Positions 1 to 10,479 of a stretch of DNA of 62,000 bases are shown in pieces (the stretch's first letter is position 1; every line of letters begins with the position of its first letter). Source of the stretch: Mesostigma viride (lineage: Eukaryota; Streptophyta; Mesostigmatophyceae; Mesostigmatales; Mesostigmataceae); NCBI GenBank assembly GCA_009746045.1, contig RPFO01000154.1:983667-1045666 (forward strand), in the 5' to 3' direction. The translations under genes and the position numbers were made by a program. Below the pieces are notes generated by a model. It did no database searches. It was given only the letters and a program-made list of their open reading frames with translations, and was not told the DNA's origin.

Positions 1-830
1 AAAGCCTTGCTTCGCTTCAGTTTTTGGGGTCGCATCATCAGATGGTGATCGGTAGCTGTGTTATGTGTGTTTATAGACCAGGATCACAGTAGGGATAATG
101 GCCTGCCTTCTCCCTCTTTGTTATTTTTCTCTTCCCCTCATCCCTCTTTCCCTTCTTCCCCCCCCCCCCCCCCCCCCCCCTCCTTCCCCCTTTCTTTATA
201 TCACCTTGTTTTTTCTTGGTAGTAACTCTCTGTGGCTATCTTTTTCTTTGTGGCAATTATTGCGCTCTGCTACCCCTGGCCTCATTGCTTGTGCTGTGCT
301 GCCCCTCGCCTCATCGCTTGCGCTCTACTGTCCCTCGCCTCCCATGCCCGCTCCATACCCCATCGATGGCTGTCCATTCATCCATGCCGTCAGCATGGAG
401 CCTTCATCTTCCAATGCAATCGCCGCTGTGGAGTCGTCGCTTTTCACCGCATAGGGGAGACATCAATCTGTCCCTTAAGGGAGACATGCAATCGTCCCTT
501 TTGCACCCTCGCGCCCCAAGTAGGAGTCACCACCGCGCATGATTCCCCACGTCTCCCTCGCTCGTACCAATCCCCCCTTTCCGGTCATTTCCCGTCCTTC
601 ATTTCTACGGCCTCCATTTTTTCTTCCCATTCAGGTCACGCGGATGCCTCAATCCCATCCATTCCTTGTCCCTACCCCCCTACCCATCCCCTTCCCACGC
701 CCCGCCCCCCACCCCCCCCCGCCTTCCCCTTATCCCCCCCGTGCCCTCTCCTCCCCACCATCCTACACTACTCATTGCCTCCCCTTCCTCCCCACTACAC
801 CACCCTCTCCCCCCCCCCCCCCCTCCCCAG
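1..830 (+). other. intron sequence upstream of the FAD6 exon
   Basis: No exon of the neighbouring desaturase could be recognised here. The interval ends in a long C/T-rich tract and a CAG acceptor at 828-830, so it is best read as intron. It contains a poly-C run near 160-180 and further C-rich stretches. The first two histidine boxes of the desaturase must lie upstream of the window. Confidence 0.6.
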
Positions 831-1806
831 GCTCATCATCGACACGGCGTGGCAGCCCTTCAACGTGGAGCGCTACAAGGAGGCCGACCCCGTCTGGAAG
901 TTCCTCATGTGGGCCACGTTCGGCCCCTTCTACTGGATCGCCTCGGTCGGCCACTGGCTCATCTGGCACTTTGACCTCAACCGCTTCAAGGAGAGTGAGA
1001 AGCCCAAGGTCAAGGTCTCCCTCGCCGCCGTGTACGCGTTCATCGGCCTCGTGCTCGTGCCCCTCACGATCCAGACGGGCATTGTGGGTCTCGTCAAGTG
1101 GTGGCTGATCCCCTTCCTGGGCTTCCACTTTTGGATGAGCACGTTCACCATGATCCACCACACGGCGCCGCACATCCCGTTCAAGCCGCCCAAGGACTGG
1201 AACATGGTGCAGGCGCAGCTGGGCGGCACCGTGCACTGTACCTTCCCCTGGTGGTGAGTTATGGTTTGCCTTTCCGTGGTGGGTACGTACGTGCTAACGA
1301 TTTCGGCGCTTTGTGTTTGTGTCTTGTGCTAATGGGCACCATGCACCGCCATTTGTCCTGAAAAGGCACAAGCGATCATGTCGGGCTGGTTGACTTGGGG
1401 GTCTTGCAGTCATGCTCCCTTGCTGCTTGACATGTTTTATGCACGTTTCGGTGGTGAACCGGCGGTCGTGCGGCGCTAATGTCTAGAGCTGGCTGTTTAT
1501 TTATTTATTGTCTGTGTGTGTGTTCTGCCTGTACACGCCATTGCATGCAGGGTGGACTTCCTGTGCCACGACATCAGCTGGCACGTGGGCCACCACCTGT
1601 CCACCAAGATCCCCAGCTACAACCTGCGCGCCGCGTACGAGTCGCTGGATAAGAACTGGGGCAAGCACATCAACACGTGCAAGTGGGGCTTCCCGCTGCT
1701 GAGCAACATCCTGAGCCAGTGCAACCTGTGGGACGACACCAAGGGAGGCTACGTGACGATCAAGGAGGTGGAGGAACAGGCAAAGCTGCCGGCCGCATCC
1801 AACTAG
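831..1806 (+). CDS. FAD6: plastid omega-6 (delta-12) fatty acid desaturase, C-terminal part
   Basis: This is the 3' end of a membrane-bound fatty acid desaturase that introduces the omega-6 double bond into plastid glycerolipid acyl chains. Two exons are visible, 831-1253 and 1551-1806. They are joined by a GTGAGT donor at 1254 and a GCAG acceptor at 1547-1550, and a TGG codon is split across the junction. The reading frame has the HHTAPHIPF segment, the QLGGTVHC segment, the third histidine box HVGHH in a CHDISWHVGHH context, and IPSYNLRAA. All are hallmarks of the FAD6/DesA group rather than the ER FAD2 group. Two hydrophobic segments precede the HHTAPHI motif. The stop is TAG at 1804-1806. 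The 5' exons with the other two histidine boxes and the transit peptide lie outside the window. Motifs and splice phase are seen directly; plastid location is inferred from the family. Confidence 0.93.
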
Positions 1807-1910
1807 AAGACATAGGGTTGTCTCCCAGAAGACAGGGAGGAAAGTTGTAGTGCGCAACGCTTGAGATATGGGGGTGTATGCAGCCACTAATTTTGCTAGT
1901 AGTATGATGA

Positions 1911-1916
1911 AATAAA
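1911..1916 (+). terminator. candidate polyadenylation signal of the desaturase gene
   Basis: An AATAAA hexamer lies 105 bp after the desaturase stop codon and is the first such signal downstream. Use in vivo is inferred. Confidence 0.4.
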
Positions 1917-2115
1917 GGCTGGCGAAAAACAGCTCAGGATAAAAAGTGAGCTCAGGATATATGTTCAGCTCAGCAGTGAGCTCGGTAGTAGTCGGAAATA
2001 ATATTGGCGTCAATAAATCTTAGTGCCTCAAATTATGACGTGGTCCAGGTGCATAACTTCTCAAATCGATCTTGATGGGAAATGCACATGTGGCATTGAT
2101 GAATCTGTGTTAGAT

Positions 2116-2290
2116 GTCAAAGAGACAACCAGCGCAGGCCAGAAATCGGGAGAATCCGGACCGTGGTAGCTCGAGCCTGCCGTTATCTTGTCCGCGCGTT
2201 CGAGTCGTTCAGGATGATGAAGATGAATGGTGATGGAAATGTGTATCCTTGTGCATTGAAATTATCAAGGAGACAACCAGCGCAGGCCTT
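2116..2290 (+). repeat. SINE-like dispersed repeat, copies 1 and 1b
   Basis: The segment starts with a GAGACAACCAGCGCAGGCC box at 2122-2140 and continues through GGTAGCTCGAGCCTG and a TTCGAGTC stretch. A second copy of the box lies in the same orientation at 2266-2288. Related copies are at 13014-13160 (+), 14559-14646 (-), 18120-18337 and, as a 3' part only, near 49340-49400. TAGCTCGAGCCTG followed about 30 bp later by TTCGAGTC resembles Pol III A and B boxes. That resemblance is only suggestive. Confidence 0.6.
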
Positions 2291-2500
2291 GTGCATTGAA
2301 ATTATGGCTGGCTTACGTGTAGAGCGACTAGATGACCTAGACGGTGGGGCCGGAAACAGCATGCTTGATCAGGGCGTGTGTTTCGAGCCTAACTGGCCGG
2401 GAGATAGATGTGCACGTTTTATCATAACACAAACTTCTACGTGATAAGAGTTGTAATTGGGTCGTCACGGAGGAGGTATAGTGGGGCCATAGGTCGCGTT

Positions 2501-3730
2501 AGGTCGCATTAGGTCGCCACCCCACCATTCCCCCTTCACCACGGGGTGTGGCAAGGTTGTGTCCTGTCCCCATACCTGTTCATTATTGTCGTGGATCACG
2601 TCATGCGCCGGGCACGTGCGCGCTTTACTGCTCTTAAGGGGTTCGAGCCAGGCTTGGACATCCTTACCGAGAAAGAGCACGGCGGGGTTAGACCTGGTTA
2701 CCGCCTTGCTGACCTGATTTATGCGGATGACACCACCCTCATCGAGAGCCCCGAGCACATTCAGACCTGGCTGGACTGTCTGGGCCTGGAGGCGCGGGCG
2801 GTGGGGTTGGAGATTAGTGTCAAAACTGAGGCGACCGTGATTGGGGCCTCCAGTTGTCCACCGCTGCCGCGCCTGCTCGACGGGACGGAGGTCCCGTTCC
2901 GCGATCGCTTCAAGCTGTTGGGGAGTTGGCTTCCTGACACTGCCGACGATGTGGACACCCGCATCGGCCTGGCCTGGGCCAGGCTCCGTTCGCTCAACCT
3001 ACTGGCGCTCCAAGGGCCTGGGCGAGCCCCGCAAGCGCATGCTCTTCAAGGTCCTCGTCCTCACGGTGCTCACGTATGGCGCCGAGGCGTGGACAATCCC
3101 ACCCAAACTGGCAGCTAGGCTAGACGGCACGGTTTACAGGATGCTCCGACAGGTCCTTAACGTAGGGTTTTCCGAGCGTCCGTCATCAGAGTCTTTGTAT
3201 CATGGCATGCCTTGTATTTCGGACGAGATTAGGCAGCGTAGGATAGCATTTGTAGGACACCTTGCTCGCACCAGCCAGGTCGACACCGCCCTTCACGGTT
3301 GGTCTGGCCGGCCCCCAGCGGCTTGGCCAGCCAGGGCGACAATTCTGACCTGGCCTGGCCCCAAGGGCATTCCCAAAAGGGTAGGGAAACCTGTCACGAA
3401 CTACATCCAGATGTTGCTGGACGACCTAGTGGTCCCAGCCCAGTTTGAGCACCGCATCCACTAGTCTCTCTCGTCTTTGGACTGCCATGCAGGACAAGAC
3501 GCGGTGGCAGAAGATTGTCAAGGCTCACACGCCCGACCCTGTGGGCAAGCCCCCTCCCCCCAAGCGGAGGAGGCGTTTTGATGAGTAGTCTAGTTAGGAT
3601 TTTCTAGACTAGATAGCTTAGAGTTAGGATAGTTCGATTACGCGGCTTCCTCCACCCCATCCATCATGGAATATGTGCTACATGATCTCCCAACGGAGGC
3701 ATGTTATAATTTAATTTAATTTAATTTTTA
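2501..3730 (+). mobile_element. 5'-truncated LINE copy with reverse-transcriptase remains
   Basis: A non-LTR retrotransposon fragment. It retains the QGCVLSPYLF motif and the catalytic YADD box (LIYADDTTLI). After a frameshift near 3000 come the C-terminal motifs LTVLTYGAEAWT and RRIAFVGHLART. A second frameshift near 3465 leads to a short basic tail ending in a TAG at 3586-3588. The copy is therefore inactive. It ends in a 25-bp stem-loop (3680-3704) and an AATTT/TTAA-rich tail (3705-3730). It is flanked by a perfect 12-bp target duplication, ATAGGTCGCGTT, at 2489-2500 and 3731-3742. The flanking DNA itself resembles an antisense ORF1 copy of a LINE (compare 50300-50580), so this is an insertion into an older element. 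Confidence 0.9.
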
Positions 3731-3824
3731 ATAGGTCGCGTTGATCGTTGCTGCTGCTGCTGCGCAGGCATCGCGGTTAGAAAGCCTTCCCCTCGCGGCT
3801 AGATAGATTCCATCTCCTTCCCCC

Positions 3825-3896
3825 GAGGTCCATCCATCGGGGTTCATGCTCCGTGACTCCCCAACGGGAGCACGAGTCTAATTAATTAATTAATTA
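3825..3896 (+). mobile_element. 72-bp tail-only retrocopy with 13-bp TSD
   Basis: This short piece contains little more than the 3' stem-loop GTGACTCCCCAACGGGAGCAC and a TAAT-repeat tail. ATCTCCTTCCCCC flanks it at 3812-3824 and 3897-3909 as a direct duplication. It is best explained as an extremely 5'-truncated product of target-primed reverse transcription. Confidence 0.75.
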
Positions 3897-4127
3897 ATCT
3901 CCTTCCCCCCTGAGGATTTGTGCTCATGCGCGTGGCGTGCATGTGTGTCATGCGTGCGTGCTGAATTTTACTACTGAGGCAACTATTCCTGGACGCATGG
4001 CGTTCCATCGTCGTGGAAGGACTAGGGTAGTTGTCCGAGAGGAGACGTGAAGACCGCGGGGGCCGCGTGCCTAGCTATCTGTAATTAAGTACTTGTAAGT
4101 AAGTACTACATGTAACTATACCTTGCC

Positions 4128-5747
4128 TTGTGGGACCGAGCCACGAGGTAGCCATGGTTGACGGCGGAGCGAGCTCATAACTTTCACGTTTGAGTACCGA
4201 ATTCGGCTGTGAATATCACAATCGCTTCATCTTTCTAAGACGCACACGCTGATATAATTTTCCGAAGCTATTAAGCAATATATGGCGAGCAAACGCTCCT
4301 CCGCGCAACGCAGCCTGGCGGCTGCGCTCAGCCCTGAAAATACGTCTGCAGCTCCGGCTGCAGCTTCGCCCTCCGGCCCAGAAGGCAGCGGCGCCACTAG
4401 CCAAGCCCTAGTGGTCGCCCACCCCTCCATGCTCGCCTGGCCCGCAGCGTCGCCTGAGCCCAAGCGCAGTCGCCCTGCCGAGCCGAACTTGGACGAGTAC
4501 GAGTTTGATGCCCGCCAGGGCTCCCGGCTTTTTTGACAAGCTCGACCACGACCGCATCCTGGCCTGCGTGTTTTTTGGATCGCATGCCTCACTTACTGAA
4601 CTGTGCAAGCAGCTCTTCCACCAGGGTCGCCTCGTCGATGCTTTTCTTCAGAGGCGCCCATTCGACTCCATCCTCACCGCCCACCGCCCCCACCTTCAGC
4701 AATACGCCCTTTTCAATATGCTCCCTCCTTGGACGCTCCCTCGAGGAGCTCTGCCCCCCCAAGCCCCTCACCACCACCTTGACCAAATCCTCCATCCGCT
4801 CACTCCTTAGGGAGGCCCTCGCGCAGCACGTGGCCCCCCTCGCTGCAGATGTGGCAGCTATGGGCAGCACGCGCCGGCTGGCTGCCGAGCTTCCCCTCCT
4901 CTCCACCATCTCCATCGCTACCTCCACCCTCCTCGCCTCCTCCACCGCCACCGTGGCGGTGGGCCGCCCCCTCCTCCGACGCCATCACCGCCCAGCCACC
5001 GCGACATCGACCAGCGCGCCTCAATGACTCCGCCATCGCCATCGAGTGCCTGCAAAACACCGCAGGCATCACCGCCCAGGCGGTGAAGGACATTGCTGCC
5101 AAGCCAGCTAGCCCCCGGCCGGGCGGCCGCTGGCCCGGCTGGCGCTGCTCCTTCCAGGCCCAGACCTGGGCGGACTGATGCTTAATTAAGCAACACACCA
5201 CCAGTCCACCATCTCCGCTGTCGCAGCACAGCTCCAGCAGCAGACGCTCAAACTCGGCGAGGAGGCCGAGCTCGCTAAGCGCAGCCTTAACGTCATCGTC
5301 AACTGAGAACTTCGACATGGCGGAAGGTGAGAATTCCGAGAAGCTTGCCCAGGCGTTTGAGAGAGCTAAAATCCTTGGTCGCATGGGCCTGAACTTGGTG
5401 AGATCAAGGTGGTTGCCCACCGCCTTCCCCGCACGCGGGGTAAGGCAGGGGCGCCCCCGCTTCTTCTCACCTTTAAGAACCCGGCGGACAAGATTTCCTT
5501 TCTCAGACGCCGCATGCGCCCAAGCGGCTCGAGAAGACTCACTTTACCCTGGAGGATGACTTGACCCTGGCGCAGCAACAACGGCGACGGGAGCTATCAG
5601 CCGACCTACCTCCAGCTCCGGCAAACCGCGGCAGGGAAGCCGCCTCAAGCCGGTGTACTGGAAGGCCGGGCGGCCATCTACGTCGGCCACAAGCCCTGGC
5701 ACGCGACCCCCACGGCCCCAGCGACTCCGGCTTCGAAAACGGTTTAG
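4128..5747 (+). pseudogene. LINE ORF1 copy, frameshifted
   Basis: After a 5' region shared with 35510-35580 and 38979-39055, an ATG at 4282 opens an ORF1 starting MASKRSSAQRSLAAAL. This matches the intact-length ORF1 that starts at 39056. Frame is lost near 4530 and again further on, but homology can be followed across frames to KPWHATPTAP and a TAG at 5745-5747. Recognisable segments are the region around LHQGRLVDAF, a coiled-coil-like middle, and the C-terminal LTFKNPADKISFLR and LAQQQRRREL stretches, which look like the RRM plus C-terminal domain of L1-type ORF1 proteins. No reverse transcriptase follows it. Nothing further was recognised between 5748 and 6140. Confidence 0.75.
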
Positions 5748-6152
5748 TATATAGTGGTACAAGAGAGACCCGGGCCACAGGCGGCTGGGACAGCTGCCAG
5801 TTTTATGTCCCGCCGGCCACGCGGGGTTCAGGCGTCAGACAATTCAGTCATGAATATTAGATATGGGACATTGTGGGCCGGCTGCCAGCCCTTGGTCAGG
5901 CCGCGCGCCAGTAGTCCTATAGGCAGCTAGTACGGAATATACGACATTGCTGAAAAACCGGCGTCACATGCTAGTGATGTGACGGTCGCCACTTGTCAGT
6001 GGACATATTTTGTGACGAAAGCACTTTGCGTGGCAAGCCCTAGCACTTGGTCTTCATTGAAGGCATGACAACTTAGGAATATTTCAAAGCTTGTATATTT
6101 CGTAGGGAGTTTATGACGTAAGTCTGATCCAAGTTACACGGAAAGTGAATTA

Positions 6153-6440
6153 ATTAATTAATTAATTAAACTCGTGCTCCCGTTGGGGAGTCACGGAGCA
6201 CCGAAGTGCTTTTAATCCCTGTGTGTGCACTTCAGGAGAAAGGGCAGAGACCCCCAGTCTCCTTCATGCCAAAGGCATGCCACAGCCGCAATCGGGCGCG
6301 TTAGCTAAACGGACACGCTAACGATCCGGCAAACTGTGGGTGCAATAAGACCCATGTAAGCGTAGCATAACAAGTATAGCGTGGGCAGGTAATCTGAACA
6401 TAGCCAGGCATGATCAGAATACTCCAGGCATGGCTGTACT
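6153..6440 (-). mobile_element. 288-bp SINE-like element with 11-bp TSD
   Basis: Read on the minus strand, the element runs from 6440 to 6153. It ends in the stem-loop GTGACTCCCCAACGGGAGCAC (6194-6174) followed by a TTAA-repeat tail. AAAGTGAATTA at 6142-6152 and 6441-6451 is a perfect 11-bp target duplication. The 3' half, including GTGGCATGCC and AAAAGCACTTCGGTGCTCCG, is shared with 49552-49735. It has no coding capacity, and no convincing Pol III boxes were found. Confidence 0.75.
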
Positions 6441-6451
6441 AAAGTGAATTA

Positions 6452-8929
6452 CGGTAGTCAACGGCCGGTCCTTGCGCTCGGCCAAAAGGGAATAGAGCCA
6501 AGTTTACGCAGTTTGTTGTCTAGGTAGTTTCTTTCACCCTCCCACCCACCCCTTAATTTTCTTTATTCGGTTCCACCTTGCCATTCATTCATGTACGTCC
6601 ACTGATTGTTCCAATAAAGACTGGCGATTGTTGGGAGTGAACGGGTGTAATTAGGAAATTTGTAGCTATGGTTCTCATGTAGCTAGCTAGTGATCAAGCC
6701 GTTGACTCGATGATTAACATTGAAAACAATATCCATGCAGTATCAATGGCACAACCAGCTATAAACATTTTTAATTGTGGGCCGGCCGTGACGCATGCGT
6801 TAAATGTGTAAATTATTGTGGGGCCAGAGCTTTCATATGATCAATCAAGGCATATGACATCGGATGGGCTCGATCCGGCCTGGCAATTATCGTCGTCAGA
6901 AAGCAACAAACGTGAAAACGCTACCTGCCCAAATCTGAGATTCCGCGGAACACAGAAAGTAAGAAAGCCTAGAAGCTACCAGCAAGGAATCGAACATAGG
7001 ACCTTTGGCATGATTTCGCGGCTGCATGTGTGAGTCTCCCGATCCGAAGGCATCTCACTTAACGTTTCGAAACAGCCCAACTGCGAAAAACCTCTTTACC
7101 GGAGAGGGGTGCCAATATGTCCGATATTGCTGAATCTATAGAAGATGACTCACCACTAGACCTATAAGTGCGCATGAGTACTACGCACGGACCTACGCGA
7201 TATTCTAGTATCGCCGAAGTAGGCAGGTTGACCACGGCTGGAATCTGGTTGTAGTGTGACGTACAAACCTAGAACCGTAGCCGAATCTAACTAATATCAA
7301 CCGATCTTACATCATGTATCCTAGCTTGTGTACAATTGCTTCGATTACTCAATGCAGCTGAAGAAAACAACTATTATCAGAAAATCGTGCTAGAGGCATG
7401 TGTTCAAATTCAGCATGGTACAAAAAAAATTACAGGTGCATGTTGCAAGCTCTGCATGTTATTGGTGTACGGGTAGGTAAAAGCGATGGTGCACCCTGGT
7501 TGCCCCTCCTTCGAGACAGCATAAAACGGCGAAAATGCTTTTCCACATGATGCAGACGATATTTGTCTGTTTGTTAAAACTCTTGTGCAATTATTTTTCT
7601 GATGAGATTAGCATAGTACTCCGTGGCATGCCTAAGCGCATGACACGCAAGTACTTACTTGCTATTCCACAGCTGACCACCTAGCACATAAACTAAACAA
7701 ATGCAACGCATTTGCAGTCTGCATAACAGCACTTACCAGCCACCACTCGGCAAGACATGGCTATGGTCATTGCAAGCCACGCCATTGGATTGTTACGTGC
7801 CAGGGACGAAAAAAAAAAGATCGTTGGTGCTTGTCAATCAAGCTCCCAAGGTTGAAAGCCGCTTTTATCCCTCAACAAGCTTCACTTGGTAACCTGGAAA
7901 AGCACGAGTTTTGACAGAAGGACAGTTAAACGGCGCATTTATCAAAATAAGCACGTGACTGCGTCACGTGGGTGCCAATACCGAGTAAAGGAACCTCCAA
8001 TGGTGCATGGGGAGATAATTATTAGTTGGGAACTAATTAATAGATAGCACATACCCTGCAGTACGTGAGCATAATCCTCAATGAAAAGGGTGGTGAAATG
8101 GAATTGGTTCCTATCAAACCTCCACTTGCAGGGTTGCGGGCGCACCAGCCCGAAACGCGATGTCTACCTTATAACTTATTTGTCACACGCGTCTCCCCTA
8201 CAACGTGTACCGCGTCGGGTTTTGTATCCTTCATAACCTCCTGCCACTTCTCTTTGCTCGCGGGTCATCAGCGTCCAGATCACACAGCCTCCAGATCACC
8301 GATTAGCTGGGAGGCTGCCCAGGCGTGACCTTGCCGCACACAGCCATCGGCCAGGGGCCTGCTATGTGAGGACAAAGCGCCCTGGCTACACGGGCTTGGT
8401 GCCAGCTACTGTATCTGATGTGTCCACCTGATCTGTGCGGGCCAGACCTTGACCATATAGGAAAACTAAGCCCAATATGAATACAAGATATGAATATTAT
8501 TAACATTTCGTTGGATAGGCCTCCTGGCAGCTTGGGAAAAAAATCCCTGGTCACAAAGCACCATGCACATGTGGCCAGCCCACCCCGAATCCCTGGTCGG
8601 ACTCCTGGAACTTGCACCTAATCTACCTTTCGCAATCCTCTAAAATATTTCTTTAGCCACCCCAGCTACGCCTTAGCTGCAGCCTCGCACATTGATTTCC
8701 GAAAATCCCCCACGAAACACAACGGCATCCGATCTTACACCCTGCAACATAATAAATGCTGCCATCCACCACAACAGAGTGGAGAATGATATACGCCCCC
8801 AGGTGTGCCCATGCCCCTTACAGATCAAGGCAAGGTTGAGGTTCTACGATCAACATTGGGGATAAGCTTGACGGCATGAACGGAACTGGAACATCGGGAC
8901 CATGTACCCTCAAGAAACGGTCCAATAGG
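6452..8929. other. intergenic stretch without a recognisable gene
   Basis: Only short, unsupported reading frames are present, none with recognisable domains or consistent splice signals. A 72-bp repeat at 7589-7660, ending in an ACTT-type tail, has a close second copy at 13621-13693. Confidence 0.5.
7589..7660 (+). repeat. dispersed 72-bp repeat, copy 1
   Basis: The segment from AATTATTTTTCTGATGAG to CGCAAGTACTTACTT is nearly identical to 13621-13693, which lies inside an FKBP intron. Both end in ACTT repeats, as a retroposon tail might. Confidence 0.6.
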
Positions 8930-9855
8930 CGAGCACTGAAAGCGAGCACTAAAGACGAGCACTCAAGGAGAGCACTAAGGCAAGCACTCAAGGCTATTAC
9001 TCAAGGCGAATACTAAAGATGAGGACTACAGGCGAGCACTGAAGGCGAGCACTGAAGGCTAGCATTAAAGGCGAGCGCTAAAGGCGAGCACTACAGGCGA
9101 GCACTGAAGGCGAGCACTAAAGGCGAGCGCTGAAGGTGAGCACTGAAGGCGAGCACTGAAGGCGAGCACTGAAGGCGAGCACTGAAGGTGAGCACTAAAG
9201 GGTAGCACAAAGGCGTTCACTGAAGGCGAGCTCTAAAGGAGAGCACTAAAGGCGAGCACTAAACGCGAGCACTACAGGCTAGCACTGAAGGCGAGGACTA
9301 AAGGCAAGCACTACAGGCGAGCACTAAAGGCGAGCGCTGAAGGCGAGCACAAAGGTGAGCACTCAGGGGAGCACTCTAGGCGAGAAAAAATGCACTGAAG
9401 ACGAGAAAAACTGCACTGAAGGCGAGAAAAAATTGACTGAAGTCGAGAAAAAATTGACTGAAGTCGAGAAAAAATGCACTTAGGCGAGAAAAATGCACTG
9501 AAGGCGAGAAAAAATGCAATGAAGGCTAGAAAAATATGCAAATAAGGCGAGCAAAAATGCACTGAAGGCGAGAAAAAATGCACTGAAGGCGAGAAAAAAT
9601 GCACTGAAGGCGAGCAAAAATGCACTTAGCGCGAGAAAAAATGCACTGAAGGCGAGAAAAAAATGCATTCAAGGCGAGCAACAATGCATTTAAGGCGAGC
9701 AAAAATGCACTGAAGGCGATTTAAAATGCACTGAAGGCGATTTAAAATGCACTGAAGGCGAGCAAAAATGCACTGAAGGCGAGAAACATTGCACTGAAGG
9801 CGAGCAAAAATGCCCTAAAGGCGAGCAAAACTGCACTGAAGGCGAGAAAAATTGT
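8930..9855. repeat. two-phase minisatellite, 13-bp then about 21-bp units
   Basis: From about 8930 to 9385 the unit is about 13 bp (GGCGAGCACTGAA). From about 9385 to 9855 it lengthens to about 20-21 bp by insertion of an A-rich stretch (GGCGAGAAAAAATGCACTGAA). The long minus-strand reading frames rich in FSRLQ are artefacts of the repeat. Confidence 0.95.
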
Positions 9856-9890
9856 TAGCATTCGGATCGGGACCAAAGCCGGGTACGCTA

Positions 9891-9928
9891 CTAGCGAGCT
9901 CGTGCGGTGTCACTTGGGTCCAAAGCGA
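9891..9928 (-). CDS. tentative terminal exon of the FKBP gene
   Basis: After a good acceptor (TTCTTCAG), this 38-bp piece accepts the phase left by the exon at 10480-10519. It adds 12 residues and ends with TAG at 9893-9891. Its sequence is not conserved with known FKBP C-termini, so the assignment rests on splice signal and phase alone. Confidence 0.3.
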
Positions 9929-10479
9929 CTGAAGAAGCATGGATGTCGCAATTGAGGTGAATGAGGGCACTCGTATTCACACCCGCACAACCCTTGTTTT
10001 GGTGATTCATCCAGGGGCGGGGCCCACATCATGCCAAACTGTGGAAGTAGTACTAGTATAGTAGTATATAGACAAGAAGGCTTGTGACTGCCTTTGCTAG
10101 TTCCTAGCGGAAGTTCTCATAACGTCAGTTTCTGATGCCTCCATAGGTATGCAACACAAGGAAGCAGCAGTCTTCAGGGAAAGCGACGGGTACGCAAGAA
10201 AGTCGGCTAGCAGGTCGGCTATATGCTCGGCTAGACAGTCGCGTATACAACACCCGTGAAATGAGCAGTCACGACGCTTGTATGATTCCAGGACCCTTTG
10301 CTGATCTTGCCGGCATGGTGGGCGTGACTGAGCGCAAGACCATGAAGGCGACAAGTCCGATGGTGCGAGACAATAAAGGTGGCAGGCAAGAGGATCCCAT
10401 CCAATACAAGCCAGGACAAGCCCCATGGGCCCGCCCCCAAGAAACGCATTCGTGAGCACAGAGCACCCCTCGAACTCAC

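Noticed and set aside
1501-2013. 170-codon minus-strand ORF
   Set aside because: It is antisense to the last desaturase exon and its 3' UTR, whose plus-strand reading is strongly conserved.
6976-7060. tRNA-like sequence on the minus strand with TGTTCGATTCC
   Set aside because: The T-loop-like motif is present, but neither the T stem nor the anticodon stem pairs properly and there is no acceptor stem. At best a degenerate tRNA relic.
8930-9855. Possible CRISPR-like array
   Set aside because: Units are contiguous without unique spacers. The same applies to all other arrays in the window.
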